Of a DNA stretch of 64,000 nucleotides, positions 39,428-54,400 are shown in pieces. The notes beneath the pieces were generated by a model. That model was given only the letters and a program-made list of their open reading frames with translations. It was not told the DNA's origin and made no database searches. Every line of letters starts with the position of its first letter. Within the stretch, counting starts at the first letter, position 1. Both the position numbers and the translations under genes were made by a program. The stretch lies in NCBI GenBank assembly GCA_029962745.1, contig CM057158.1, positions 6,245,369 to 6,309,368 of the forward strand, given 5' to 3'. This DNA is from Echinometra lucunter (Eukaryota > Echinodermata > Echinoidea > Camarodonta > Echinometridae).

Positions 39428-42400
39428 GTTTAGTAGGAAGCAAAGGTTCTCACTACCATTTTAAAGGTTATGTACAGTTTTTGTTAGGCCCTCAAAACTA
39501 TTTGTCAGATTTCTTTGTTTTTAGCTAGTCAGTAGCAAGATACAAGCAAAACTTAGAAGCTCTGAAGTATTTCTTCCTCAGGTTGAATGTTAGTACACAT
39601 GACAGGCTAAAAATGTTTTCTAATCTCAGGTCAGTGATGTAAAACTTGAACGTCAATGTGCGTCACGCACTGCCTGCACATGTGTAAAACCAATGAAGAG
39701 TTCTGTTTACGTGATAACGAAATACTGTGATCGTTGAGCAGGGAGCTGTCAGGCTTCAGGGGTCATAGTTTAGGGCTGAGCATAACCATTATTGTGTTCA
39801 TTTCAGATATTTACCATACAGTAAAATTCAACAGAAATCATGGATGGAATACCACAAGATCTCATGCACATATATCTTTTTATGCAAGGCAGACATTGTG
39901 AGACTATATTTAGTCGTTTTCATACCAATTTTCTTTTTTGCTACCAAACGGTCTCTTTTTAAAGTTAACCATATTGCGCATCTTCTGCCATTTCCTTATC
40001 TACCTGCGCCTATTACAGCAAAGCCTCTGATCTGTCAAAACACATTGAGTCACAGATCAGTGATGCCGGACTCTTGGGAGAGAACCAATAAATGATTGTT
40101 TTTCTTTGCATTTTGGGTTTGTTGTTGGAAGCCCTGGTCATGCTGTGATTGGCTTAATATTTCTGAATTTATATCCAAAGTATGACTCACATGATTGATA
40201 CAACATGACTGATTCTAAATGTAGCTCAGTGCTCCCCGAAATTGATTGTTTTGAGTAATTTTATTTTTACTTTGTAAGGTCAAAGGTCAACACTCTTAAA
40301 AGCTTTTATCTGATTGAGGATCAGGGTAAATCTTTCATTTTTGTCTATTTTTTGTACAATTATGCTTGCATGGTAAAGCAGGAGCTTTCTTGTGGTTAAT
40401 CAGCAGACATTTTGAAATAGTTCAATTAATTCTAAAGATATGAGGATTTTCGCTCAGTAACAAATTTAGCGGTTTCATTAAATTCATGATTCTGAAAAGA
40501 AATGTCATGATATTGTTTGTAGATGGAATTTTTCCCGTTATTGATGTTGTTTTTCTTTCTAGTGAATCTACCCCTGTGATTTTTTTTTATGGTCTTACTT
40601 GTTAAATTATAGCTGTTAGTTGTTTGCAAATTTTACAAGCACCCATTATTTCAAATTGCTTATGATTTTGCATTAATAGCAGTATTAAAGTGAAAGTCCA
40701 CCCTGGAAGTTTCAATGTTTCAATAAAAGATAAATTTGAACAGCATTTTAAAAAAGAAATGAGCAAAATCAGTCAAAGAATAAGAAAATTACACTCATTT
40801 ACATTTTCTAGTAAATTACTCTCGGCTCTGCAAATTGGCAACACTGATGACATCATATGCGAGCAGGTCTCCATTCACTTTGTACATAAAATTTCACATT
40901 TTCTCAATTTTCTTGGAAGTTACACATTTTCTTACCCCATAGTCAAAGTATGTTATGTAAAAAGCAATTCTTCTGAACATACATTGACTATGGGGGTTAG
41001 AAAATGTGTAACTTCCAAGAAAATTGAGAAAATGTGAAATTTGACCGATTTTGCTCATTTCTTTTTTAAAATGCTGTTCAAATTTATCTCCTTTTATTGA
41101 ACCAGTGAAACTTCTAGGGTGGACTTACCCTTTAAATTTTTGAAGTACAAATACCCTTCCTACATGTACATGCTAGCTCCTCTGATAGCCTCAAAGTTCC
41201 ACCCACCCCCGAATGTTCCCCATGAAAGGATATATTCCACTCCCAAGCGTGTCTATGTTTTGATAAAGTTGTGGCATTTATAAGAGAACCCCTCTGACTC
41301 ATACACCCCAATAGAGTCTACTGGCCAGACTTTCCTAGCACTAGCTTATTATTCTAGGAGGTCCAAAGGGGCAATGTGCCCCTCCTGTAAGATTTCAGGA
41401 GAGGAAAAGAAAAAGGCAGCCTCAATTTTAGGGAATCATTTACTATACATAATACTATAAACTCTTAAACAAAAATTTTGCTTGGTTTGTATTATTGTAA
41501 GCAAGAATGTCCTCCCCCCTCCAAGGTTAAGGTCTGGATATACCTTCAAGTCCAAGCATCATCTATCTGTATCCAATGTTTCCAAAACCCTGTAGCCTAT
41601 TGGAGCAGATACAACACCTCTTACCTCCTCCATCCAAGGGCTTCTCATGGTGGCCAATTTTCAGTTGTTCAGACTTGATGAGAAAGTTGAATGCATGATC
41701 CTTGTATGGTTTTTTTGTCATTGGTCATTATCACTGACATATATTACAAGGTGTAATATATTGAGCTCATATTCTCACTCTGTTGATCCACTGCAGTCTA
41801 AAATCAGTGCTATAGCTATGGCCAATTCATGCATGTTTAAGAACTATATACCCAATATCAGTTGTTTTTTTTTTTTTTTTTAAATTGGAGGGGGAGGGGG
41901 TCAGTTGCTTGGAAAATGGTGTGCAATGAAGAAAGATGCCTCATCTTAGTTACTTCATTTTGAGTCTCTATGCCCTTTTTTTCCTGCAGACTTGAGATCT
42001 CTCTTCTTTCTTTCTTTTTTCTCACTCTGTTTGGTGCGAGTTCTCCCCCCCCCCCCCCCTTACCATTTCTATTGCAAGTTCTCTCTTTCTTTCAGGTTCT
42101 GTCTGAATAATTTTTTTACCCTCTGTTTCTTTCTCAAGTTTTCTCTCTTTATCGCTGTTTTATATATTTTATTCTCTCCCTCTCTCTCTAGAAAATGAGG
42201 CCTGCAAGCTGTATTGCATTGCTGATGGGTTTGACTTTTACTTTGCTCTCTCTGGGAGTGTGGTAGATGGGACAAGATGTGATGCAGATTCTAACAATGT
42301 CTGTGTAAATGGCAGATGTGAGGTAAGCGTTACAGAATAGAAATCTTGATATGTTTGGAAGGAAATCAGTTTCCGATGCTTGTCTGGGGCTTCGTCTTGA

Positions 42401-45400
42401 TCTGCTCTGATCAATTGGCTCATCTCTATCGTCAATTGGCTCATCTTTGTCGTGTCTTTTCACTTCTCTCTCTTTGCCTCTGATATCTTCCTAGTATTTT
42501 TCCTTGTTTTGATTATTCCTTCCTCTTCCTATTTTTTTTCTTTATATTCTCACCTTTCTTATCCCAACCCTTTCTTTCCGCTTTCTCGTTTGTAGACCTA
42601 TCTCTCTCCTTCATATCTCTTCATCCCATTCTTTCTCTTTCTCTCTTTCTGTGTCTTCCTTCTCTCTCAATCTCCTTTCTCTCATCCTATCTCCCCTTTT
42701 TTTCTCTGACTCTCTATCCCTCTTTCTCTCTTCTCTTTTTTTTTTTAATTTCTCATCTATATTTCCATTAATTATGATATACAGATATGAGTATTTCTGT
42801 CATTTGTCACTGAAATGACCTATTCTTTGATTATGATGCTCCTTGACATGCTTGTAATTTCACCAACTTCTGATGATTTTGGTTGTATATTCCACAATAA
42901 GGTTTGTTTAGTTAGTGTTGCATCTTAAATGTAGGATGTTGAGGTGAAGGTATTGATTAAAAGTGAAATTAATTGCCTATCTCGCCTTTCAGAAAGTAGG
43001 CTGTGATCACATCCTTGGCTCGGATGCCCAACCCGATGCGTGCGGTGTGTGCCATGGTGATAACTCAACATGTGACTTTGTCAGAGGTGTCTATGCTGAA
43101 CAACATGAAAGGAATGGTAAGCCTCCTTCATCTTCCCCCTCATAACTCTTTCGCTCTCTTTTCTTTCATTCCCTTCTCCTTTTCATTCTCTTTGTATTTC
43201 TCTTGGTATTCTTCCATTGATTTCTTCCACTGTCCTTATTTTTCTTAGCCCTTTATTCTCCCTCGTCCATCTTGTAAACCCCTCTGAAAACCAGTATTCT
43301 ATGATATTATAAAGATATTCCATTCACAACACCTGTAGAAATAGATAAGTTTAATAACAGAATAGAGAAATTTCTTGCACCCCTTCCTTTTCTTAGTCCC
43401 CTTTTCTCTCCCCCTCTCTCTCATATATATGTAGCTTACCATTATTTCACTTTATCTTTGAATATAATTGTGACACTTCCTCCATAAATTCCTGTTTCTT
43501 CTAATTCCATCTGTGAAAAACCACGTAAAAGGTTCTGCATCATGGTAGATACATGGTTTTACATGGTTTTTCTTATACTAATAGAATTACTGAATGTTGC
43601 TAAAGATACTGCTTCATGATAATTAAGTCTAAATTCCTCATGTAAGATCACATGTTTACTTGGCACATTTCTCCCTGCTGCCTCCACTCCTATTTGAATA
43701 ATCTTTGTAAGTCATCTTTTATCTATGCTTAATTCTTCTATTTCAAGTTTCTGCCAAGTTGATCATGAGAATGTAGATTATTTACAGTTACAGAAACACC
43801 CAAACATCAAAATTATCTATATAATTTTTTGTTAGAAATAAGTACTGCATCATTTTGTAACAGTGAACATCACAGAAAGGTTGCATACCTTATTCAGAAT
43901 ATATTTTAGCAAGAAAGATGCAGAATCCAACTCAAGGATAGCGAGGAGCATTGATCTCTAGACTGTGGCTTTAGACTTTTAGTATTTTTTTATTTTAAAA
44001 AATGGTTGTGGTTGCAGTAGCTGTAGTAGTGCATTAATGTGCAACTGCAAAGTCTTTGACAAGTAACAGAAATACCTAATTACCTATAAAATGTGATGCT
44101 GAGTTTCAAGATTTCACCTATAATTCCTCTAAACTCTTTTGAAATGTAAAATGTCAGACAGTTGGCCCTCTAATTTCTTGTTCCGCTTTCATGGAACATA
44201 CATGGCATTTGATCTCTACAGCATTGATTTGATTGAAACATGATGGCATCCATTACAACATCATCCCCCTTCTATGATTGCATTATTGAGATCCAGGTTA
44301 GATGTGCCTTTGAGGTTGTTAATTGCATCATAGGGAGGGACTCTAAGTAATATGTTAAATTTGATGTTCTACCTACTCAAAAAGACGATGCTTGGAAGCT
44401 TTCCAGTGATAAGACATTTACCTGTTGAATGCACACCCCAGATGTCCCTGATGTGAGATATCAACTAAGATGTAATTCAGATGATAGAGATTCAAAATTC
44501 TCTGAGAAGGTTTTCAGTGTTTTTTCCTAAAGTAAGAATACTTGGGAGGCATAAGGACAGGTATACATAGTTGGTTGCTAAAGCAGGCTTCACTGTATGT
44601 ACCCAAAACACCTAAATTTGGCACCACAACTTCAAAATTTCACTTTGTTCATTACAGTACAGGGTTGGACTTGACGTAGGGAGTTTGTGCATTTGGGAGG
44701 TCATTCCCACTGGCTGGTAGATATTTTGACTGGAGGGCTAGTCTGTTTGTGCTGTTAGGGCTGCCTGATAGGTTGAGTGGCTGTTCACATGAAAATTCCT
44801 CAACCAAATTTCACTCTCGGTTTTATACATTGATGGTTTATATCTCTCCAAGGCAGCAATATGATTATAAAACTTCCTTAACCCATTAGCTACTAGAACT
44901 GGGCGTCCCCCTGTATTAAGTCTATGGGAAAGAGAGAATTCAGTATTCATTAGGTGTGCTTCCACTTTGACGTCCCCAACTAATTCCAACCCATGTTTGC
45001 CCTCACTTTTCATCTGAGAGCAGAGCTGCTACTTGTATACCATGTATATGTGTATGAGTCAGATACCCCAATGAGAGGGGGCTAAGAGTGCACTTAATCT
45101 AGATATGGGTAACTTGAAGCCCCCTTGGAAGCTCCACAAAGATGGGCATCAGGGTTAAAGATGACATCATAGGCATCTGTCATCTAGCACATCCCTCGTA
45201 ATTGGCATATCAGCTCTAGGCACTTAATTTCTCTGGGAAAATAAATGGAGGATTGTTAATGAAGAGATGTAAGATTTTGTTTCTTTAAATTTAATCTCAT
45301 TTTCTCTACAAATACAATAGGATGAAAATCAGACTGAACTAAATGTTATGCATGAGAATCGGATGGACTCTGTAATAAGCCTATTGGAATAGGAGAATTT

Positions 45401-48400
45401 CGGAGTCAGTTGACTGATACTTTTATCAAGTCATATTGTTTGGTAACTTCTTTATACTTTTCAAACTCACAAAAGAAATTACAAATCTAAGTTACATATA
45501 TGTATTTCAAGTTTAAACTCTGTGTGGCATAGGATCAGGCAAGAATGAGGAAATAATATTTCCACATTTAGTATATTTTAAGATATTATTTTGATATAAA
45601 AGTATAGTTTTGGAATTAGGGATGAGCAGTAAACATGTATTCATAACTTTATAGAATTTAAGCCCCTTATACTTTTGATTGTTAGACATCCAGCTAAAAT
45701 CATTGATATGAAAATAATGATTAGAAATGAATTATGTTTATGAATTTGTCATGCATTCCATTAACTTACATTCTGTGAGCTAGAGCTTCAGATTAGCAGT
45801 CTTCTTATTTTAGACAACAAGCATCAAAAACACCAAACACTTTCAGATACTGAGAGATCGATCTGCATATAGATAAGTGACTGAAGCCTGAGTTAGTCAG
45901 CCACATTCTTATTTTCCAGTTTGCCTTAAGAAAGACCCATGTACCTGAAATAGCTGGTGGTGATGGCTAGCAGTTACCAAAACAAAGTTAATGATCAAAT
46001 CTAGAGTTAAACCACATTCTCTATCCTAGCCTATAGTCTTTAAGAATCTGCCAACTCCCAATTTGCAGTAGGAAAGATACCTGAAATAGTTGCAATTGCC
46101 AGTGATATGCACCTGCCTCGGCAAGCAATCAGTGAGTAATTACATAATATATCACGTAAGGTTGAGTCAGGGTGCTTGGCAGCCTATTATCAAGGAGTAA
46201 ACCTTGAAGCTATTTTTGTAGTTAAAATTAAATGAAAGGTGTACCAAGGGCACTTATTTTTTTCCCCTTCTGCTTATAAAATGGTTATGCAGCAATGCAC
46301 ATATTCATTTGGTATATGACATATATTATGGTCTAGTAGTAATTAATTAGCCAGAGAGAATCTTCAGCATTGTAATTCTTTCTATCTGTGTATATGATGT
46401 TCCTATGTTGATGTTGTTGGATTATAATCTTCAAGCAATTTTGGAAAGCCACTTTTTGTGACTGCCATATGCAGAGTGAGCTGGATCACAGGAAAGACTT
46501 GTCTGCATATGTAAATTGTGCTTCTTAAACTTAGTAAGGGTTGTGATCAGTACCAAAAGTTAACCTATCATATCAACCCATTAACTACTGAATTCTATCA
46601 TTCCCATAGGCTCAATATGTACAGGAACCACTTGGTTAGCATGGGCTATAAAGCCCAGGATAACTTGGGATAGGATCTGTTTTGAAAAAAAGCAGTGAAT
46701 GAATGCTAAGCAGTTTCTAACAGGGAGTGATGAACCTTCTCATTGTCATAAAAGGCCAATTATAGCACTTTACCAAGAAAGAAAGTGAGAGAAAACAAAG
46801 ATGAATGTGCATGAATGTTTGACATATGTTTATGTATGATGTGTATAAAAACATTCATACTAACTGATAGTTCAAAGAATTATCCAATACTTTGCATTTA
46901 TCAAGGCTTAGTTCAGATAGTCTGCCTAGTTGCCACCTAAACCAGTTGTTATCATGATTAAGAGTGAATCTGCTGTACAGAGATGAATGAATCATTAATA
47001 CATGGGCTACAATGTGCATGTCAGATGCTTCCTTGCTTTTTAATCAGTACACAGAGAATGCATGCACAACTCGTGACTCTTTTGTCCATAAGGATATGCC
47101 TGAAAGGTATTTAAAGTGTACCGGTCACCGGAAAAATAAATTGTTTACAGCTAGTATGTGGGACATAACTCCCTAATCTTTTCCTTGCATTGTAGGGGTT
47201 AACGGTTAAAGAGTTTATAGAAAATAGAGAATAACATAAAACCGCACAATTAGGGCACTTATAGATTTGAATGGCTCTTCGATTCTGTAAAAACCATAAT
47301 TAGTGACAATGAATCCTGTCATACAAAGCAAAATGTCTTTCGATGATTTGGTATAAAGACTGATTATAGTTCCGTATAATTTTTTTTTCAGAAAGAAAGA
47401 AAAGTCTAGTGATTTATGTTCAGAAAGGGAGACACTACACCATAATGACAACTAAAGAATGATATAGGGGGAAATTACTTTTGGAACTACTTGGATTATG
47501 ATTATATTGATATGTTTTTTAAAAGATGACATATGTTATAACTTGAATTATTTTCTTAAATTACTTATTTAAAACTTTTAAGGCAAAGGTGATGATAGCA
47601 TTTAAAGAATTAAAAGTGCTAAAAATTCCCAGATCTTCACCTAAAAATATATGCAGTTTAGGAGCTCAAACTAGCAGTTGTGTGCAGCTTTAATAGACAT
47701 GCTTACGTTGCCTCAGCACAGGATTATTCAAGGACAAACCTTGAAACAAGCGAAGGATCGAAAACGCTCAACCAGAGGGGGTTATTCAAGGCTATTCTCA
47801 GCCATGACACTACAGATCTTAAAATGTGATTTCACGTTCTGTAATAAGGCCAACTCTAATTTGCTCGAGGTGGTGAAGTAAACGTTTGACGCATGTGTGT
47901 CTTATATCTCTTAGGTGAAATTGAGTATTGATAGAGCAGGTAGTTGAAAGGAAATGCATGAGATGTGACAGTTTTATGCTGACTGTTTTTAGGAAAGCAA
48001 AATATGGACATGTAATGACTCACTAAATGGCAAGAGTGGTATCTGCTAGACAAAGTGTTCCCCATGATTAAAAAAAAAACAAATTTGAGTGAGCCTGTAA
48101 ACATGTTTTTATACACTTGCATTGTAGTTTCCTATATTTGGAAGTAAGCTCTTTCGGGTAACGTTCAGCATGCCTGCACAACTGGAGATTTTTTTATAAT
48201 ATTGTCCCATATCCACCACACCTTAATTCTATTTATTGAAGGGTTTTATTCGAAATTTCATAACCAGTCTTACAACTGAAAAGTTGGCAAAACTTGTATT
48301 GTCATATTTTGTGCTATTAAACCTTTTTGCCACCAGGGCCCAGAAGGCTAGAAGAAAAGATGATTTTTTTCCTTTGTTTTTACCCCCCGCCTCAATATAC

Positions 48401-51400
48401 TATTCATTCTTGATTTAAAAAGTGCTGGAGTTTACTGTAAAGTTTCTTCACAGGGGTTTGTTGCTTCATATATGAACAAGCCTCTATGCTATTTACAGAA
48501 CAATTGTTTTTCTTAGCTCAATCAATATGACACTTCAGTTAATGATTCACATCTTCTGATTCAATCCATTTCATTTCTTCACAGAGCTTCCAATTAGCCA
48601 GCAGCTCTTTTACATAATCACTTCATTTACCTTCCTTCCTCTTTTCCAGATTACTATGAGGTTGTGAGGATACCCCGTGGCGCTCGTCAAATCAGCGTGG
48701 CAGAACTCACCTCATCGGATAGTTACCTTGCCCTGAGAAACAGCAAATACATGTACTACCTTACGGGTGGTTGGACGGTTGACTGGCCTGGTAATTTCAA
48801 ATTTGCTGGGACTCTCTTTGAGTACAGAAGACCGTACAAGAAACCTGAATATCTGGAAGCAAAGGGACCTACCAATGAGGAGTTGATTGTTGAGGTAATC
48901 AGTGATGGAGGGGTATAGTGTATTGCTCAACTTTAATTACAAATATCTCAAATTTACAAAAAGGGATGTATCATTTATTTTTAAATCAACACTTCAATTG
49001 TACTCAAACATTAGTCTTTTTTCCCCCCCTTCTACATTTCTATCCCTGGCATGTATTAGATTTGAATGGGTAATGGTTATAGCAAATGAAACTTAGCTGC
49101 CTATTCATATTCCCCAACCCCCACCCCCAAGAATATCATTACAAGGCTTTTGATTGATATTGCACAAAATTTTGAAATTTCTATTTCTGTGCATGCATGC
49201 GCAATAGAGCAAAAGAAAGTTGTGAATTTAATACACATTTAAACTGACCACATGAACTCATCAATCATATATTTGAGGGGGGGTTTTTCCTGTAGATCAT
49301 GGAGGATTAATGAAAAAAATAGTATATATTTCACTGATATCTTTGACATTATGCACTTCTACTAATATGATTTTATATATTACTTCATAGATCCTTTTAC
49401 AAGGAAAGAACCCTGGCATACACTATGAGTACACTGTACAAGGGATCCATGCATCATCAGCCCCTCCGGTGCATACATATACATGGAATGAGACATACAC
49501 TGGCTGTTCTGCAACATGTGCTGGAGGTATTCACTCTTGATGCATAGCTTTGATTGAAATTTCTCATAGATTCATGAAAACATGATTTTAAACTAGCATC
49601 CATGTTACCTAGAATATGCCCCCAATTTTGCTTAAATTGTTTCTGCCCATAATTCACGAATGAAATAAAAGAAATTAAAGCCAGAATTGGCCGTGTCTGA
49701 ACAAAAGATGTTGTGCTATATGTTCTTGTGAAATATAAGGAATACGCGTGCCGTAATGCTGTAATAATGGAATAATACAGAAAGTTGTAATTGATTTTAG
49801 AAGGAAAGTTTCTTTAGAGGCTTGTTCACATATGAAGGGGAAAACTCCCAAATTTTTGTTTTGTATGTAAATAAACGGAATGTAAGGGGGCAAAAGTTAA
49901 AGCCAAGGCAATGAGAATCTTGTTTTTTGTCTCATGGTGGCAAAAAAGTTGTAGACAAATCAAATTCTTATAAAGTTGTAAAATATGGTGTCACGAGTTT
50001 GTCAGCACCACTTTTGGCAAAACTCTCTTTCATTTGAATGTGAACTATTATTGGTGTGTTAATGCGCATCTCATTTTCATAAATGGCAAAGTAAAAAAAA
50101 AAAAGGATTTGCTGCTAGATATCTCAATGATCCTTAAGAGCCTATTTAAGGACCTTTAGCAGACATCTTGAATTTGCCATAATGATGTGGCATCACTGGG
50201 CATTATATGATTATATAATAGCATAATAGGAAGCATTTTTTAAAATCCCAGAGACCATTGTGTTAATACATGGCCAGAACACAGTTTATCCATAGATCAG
50301 TCATTAAATTGCCATGAGCCTAATTATGTTTCTACTTCATTGCGATTCCTCTTGGAAAGTTATTTTAATTACATTGAACTCTTTTTTCCCTTTTCATCAC
50401 AAACAATTCAGGAGTAAAGTCTCAAGTCTTGAGATGTCACCGTGATTATCAAAATGAAGTTGATGAGTCTTTCTGTGATGCTACCACCCGACCACAGCCA
50501 CGAGTTGTTGTATGCAACAAAGACCCTTGTCCTCCAAGGTATAGCTCACATTATTTTAAATGATTTGTTATTGTAAATTTGAAAGTCTATTAGAGGGGAG
50601 AAAATATCTTGGTTGAATACCACAAACACAGAAAGAGACAGAGTACCTTTGTCTCAACGTCATCTTTTTGTCACCCTGATGGTCCCCCAGGCTATGGGAT
50701 ATGGGGTCTCAAAAATGCAAGTACACACAACTTATAGTCCATTAAAACCTCCAGCCCTCATAAGAATCTTTAAACAAACATCTAGGAGAGAGAGAGAGGG
50801 GGGGGGGATATAGGAGTAAAAGAAAAAGAAGAGATTCCAACTCTTGTCGATAGCTGATGAAGATTTTTTTTTCCTATTTATCTCAGTGGATACTGAATTC
50901 TGTCATAGATCCTGTGGGATTGATACATGAACAAATTTGTTCCAGTATGCAGTAGGTTAACTTTGAAGCTTGTAGTGTCATTCGCTGTGTACATGAAAGT
51001 GCTTTGATCAGAATTGGTTTTTAATGTTGGTATATTTCATTCATCATTAAAACCACAGGAATCTCCAAACGAAACAAATATTTAATGCACAGATGTGGAA
51101 TGTACTAAATGATTAGTATAAGGATGAGTTTATCTAGTTTCTACCAGAGCTGTATCTACGGTTCTACCTGCAGGGCCCCGTTTCATAAAACTTGTTATCA
51201 GTAACAACTGCCACATTTCTATGACAAATTTTCTCTCAGCCGGCAACGAGATGCAAGGATTTCAGCAGCTTATAAGTTACTGCAACTTGTTATTAATAGC
51301 AAGTTTTATGAGACAGGGCCCTGAAATCATTTGTCCTTTTCCATGCAGGTGGACAGTGGGTCCTTGGAAGCCTTGCAATCGACAGTGCGGCGGGGGCCGA

Positions 51401-54400
51401 CAGAAACGCAAGGTGATGTGCATCAAGGAGATCGCAGGAGGCAGGAACAAGACGGTCAAGAGCAGCTACTGCTCTGGACAAAGGCCACAGAAATGGCGGA
51501 GCTGCAATGCCCAGAACTGTCCACCCAAATGGGTGCCTGGGAGATGGTCAGAGGTAGGGCATTGCTGGTCAGCTGGGATGACCACTTCCATTTAAATCTA
51601 TAGAATGCTGATATCTTGAAATGTATTCTACGCAACAGAAGTCTCTTTTTTGATTAATTTCATACACATAAGTTCATTTTTTTTTTAAATTGCATGATAC
51701 CAGAAACAGCCATTCACAAGGGTATCATAGTATCCTTCATTTAGGGTGAAATAAATGCATAAGAGACATTTCACAGAGTCTACCGAAATATGATTGAGAA
51801 GTTATTCAAGACATTTCTGACACATTTTTTTTTATAAAGATAGCATGATATTTCAGTTTCATTTACCAGCCTTGTTTTTTTTTAAACTGCATGCATTTGG
51901 GGTTTTGATATCTGTTCATTTTGGAAAGGAAAATTGTACCAACTTTCTAGGTAAACATCAATTATTGTAATTCAACAGCATGTGCAGAATCATAACATTT
52001 AGATTTTTATTACAAAGTGACTATGGTTGTACAGTTTCTAAAAGATGATCAGTAAACTGCTTAAGCAGTTGATTTATAGAAGATGAACTTCTTTTATATT
52101 TAATGTCCGTCTCCCGTGGCTCTCATTGTTGAACACTGGTAGCTATGCTTTCAGTTGAAAAAAGTAATTATTTTTTGTTTTTGAAGACAGAAAACCAGTA
52201 TTTAGTAATTGATCTAATATTTTATATATGCTGTAATCATTTCAGGAGGCATTCATTGAGTTTGCAAATTAATTTCTCAATTTTATGCAATCTTAGGAGA
52301 AATTATTTGAGATTTAAGTTATCATTTTCAGTTTATAATTTTAGTTATTTTCATATGTTTTCATTATTAAAGTGCATGGCTTGATTTATTATTTTGCATA
52401 TTTGAGTTCTGATTATCATTTGTCTTGTTTCATGCAAAGGTTAGAAAAAGAAAACAGCAATGTTCATAGATTACTAGCAAACTAGCTTGTTATTCTAAAC
52501 CTGCCTGATGCTAGCAAATTGACTTAATGGAATAACATTAAAGTTTTCTCTTTCTTTCTTCATTTTCCCTTTTCATCCCTGCTTCTCTGTGCTTTGTTTG
52601 TCTTTTTGCTCAATTTGCATCATTTGACTTTAATTTCATTCTCGTTTCCGCTCCAAACTCCTTATGGCTTTCATTCAATCCATCCCCCCAAATAATGAAT
52701 AAAAAATCATGCATGATGTTGCTTCCTTCATAATGAATTCAAAATATTTGTCAAAAAATTCATCATCCATCCACCCCACCCTATTTTACACTCCACTACT
52801 CATATTGCATCATTGAAAAAATGCTTATCGTGATGAATTTCAAATTTGTACCCTCGCATCAATCCATGGTCACATTCAAACATTACCCTTTATCACTACA
52901 ATACTGAACAATCCATTACACACATTGAATGATTGTAAAAAAAAATGTTCCATCCTAAATACAACCAACCAAACCTTGTTGTCCTTGTCTCAATTCACAT
53001 CCCAACGCAAATTTCTGCCCCCTCGACTTAATCTTCCATTGTCGAAACCTGTCCTTTGTCTCAATTTCAATTCTGTTTATCCCCTTTCCTTTCTTCTTTT
53101 CCTGTTGTTCAATTCTGGTTTTGCATTTGTCCTTGTAAACCCTTTACCACTCCCTGACTACACCCCTCCTGCATTCTCCCTCTTCTGCACCCCCTATGCC
53201 ACACCATCCCAATGGACCTGCATCCCCTGTTGTACCCCCACAGTGTTCCCGTACCTGCGGTGATGGGTTTCAAACCCGCATGGTGTCATGCGTCTCCCTC
53301 ACGGGCAGTGGGGAGTACCACCGGCAAGCCTCTGATCGGTGTCGGGGTACCATCAAGCCCCACACGCGCCAGCCTTGCAACCTCAGGGAGTGCCCTCTCA
53401 ACGTCCAGTGGTTTATATCTGCCTGGAGCGAGGTGCGACCATTCACGCTAAAAATATTTTTTACAATATTCTTTCTTTACAATGTTGATGTCTATTTGAG
53501 ATGATTTTCTTTAAATTTCCTAACAGTTCACACACGTAATATGCATATTGCATATCTGAACGATTACTAACCAGGCTTCAGTATTTCCATACCTAACAAA
53601 TGGAATATGTTATAAAATGAAATATCTAAGTCCTAACACTTTTTTGCAGTTTTGAATGTTCTGAGAATGTTCAGATTTGGAAACATGATCTGTTGTTATC
53701 CTGAACCACAGTTGGTTGAAGATATTATTAAGTGATTTTATGGAAGAAAAAACCTATCACTTCTATGTATATTTAGTATACCTCTGTCAATAAGACAATT
53801 TTGAATGATAATTACTATTCGGTCCTAAGAGAATGGAAGTTCTCTGTTGAGTCTTAACCTGTTGGCTACTGGAACCGGGTAGCACCTGTATAAAGTCTAT
53901 AGGAAAGAGAGAATTCGTTATTGAGCAGGTTGAACTAATAAGCATTAATTAGCTTTCCTGAGTGGTATGTTATACATGTTATTCAGTGTATGCAGTGAAA
54001 GTATTATGTTAAGTGCGTGAAACGATAGTAGTTTTTTAGGTGAACCACATGTTGATGAAGGTGATGTTCATGTTGATACTAACAGTTTTGGTAGAGAAAA
54101 GCAAATTATGATGCATTTCACACATTAGTATTGAGTCTAGCAATTTTGTAAAGGAAAGAGATATCACAAATTCTCCTAATATAAAAAGATGAGAAATAGC
54201 CATAACTTTTACTGCACAGATGTTGTTTTGTGGATAGATTTAAAAATAAACTGATTTTGAAATTTCAAAGTAAATTTCAGCCAAATTCATGGCCTTGCTT
54301 GACCAACAATGTGTTTTACCTTCATTCACATGAGTAGAATGCTGTCATTAGCTCCTCTTGCTAGAATAGTATATTGTATTCATTGGCCTATAATTGTTTA

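Larger units (their letters stand above)
38940..42191 (+). other. Intron 8 (3.3 kb, phase 1)
   Basis: Holds a TC microsatellite (39381-39422), copy 2 of the dispersed repeat (39805-39960), a TTAA-flanked MITE (40685-41135) and a T/C-rich tract of about 200 bases with a long C run before the acceptor. Confidence 0.85.
43117..48649 (+). other. Intron 10 (5.5 kb, phase 1)
   Basis: T/C-rich at its start. It carries two ends of the TTAACCCATT-type dispersed repeat (near 44880 and 46575) and a repeat containing catatatgaacaagcctct (about 48440-48490) that also occurs at 31550-31590 and, inverted, at 49810-49840. No gene is recognised. Confidence 0.8.
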
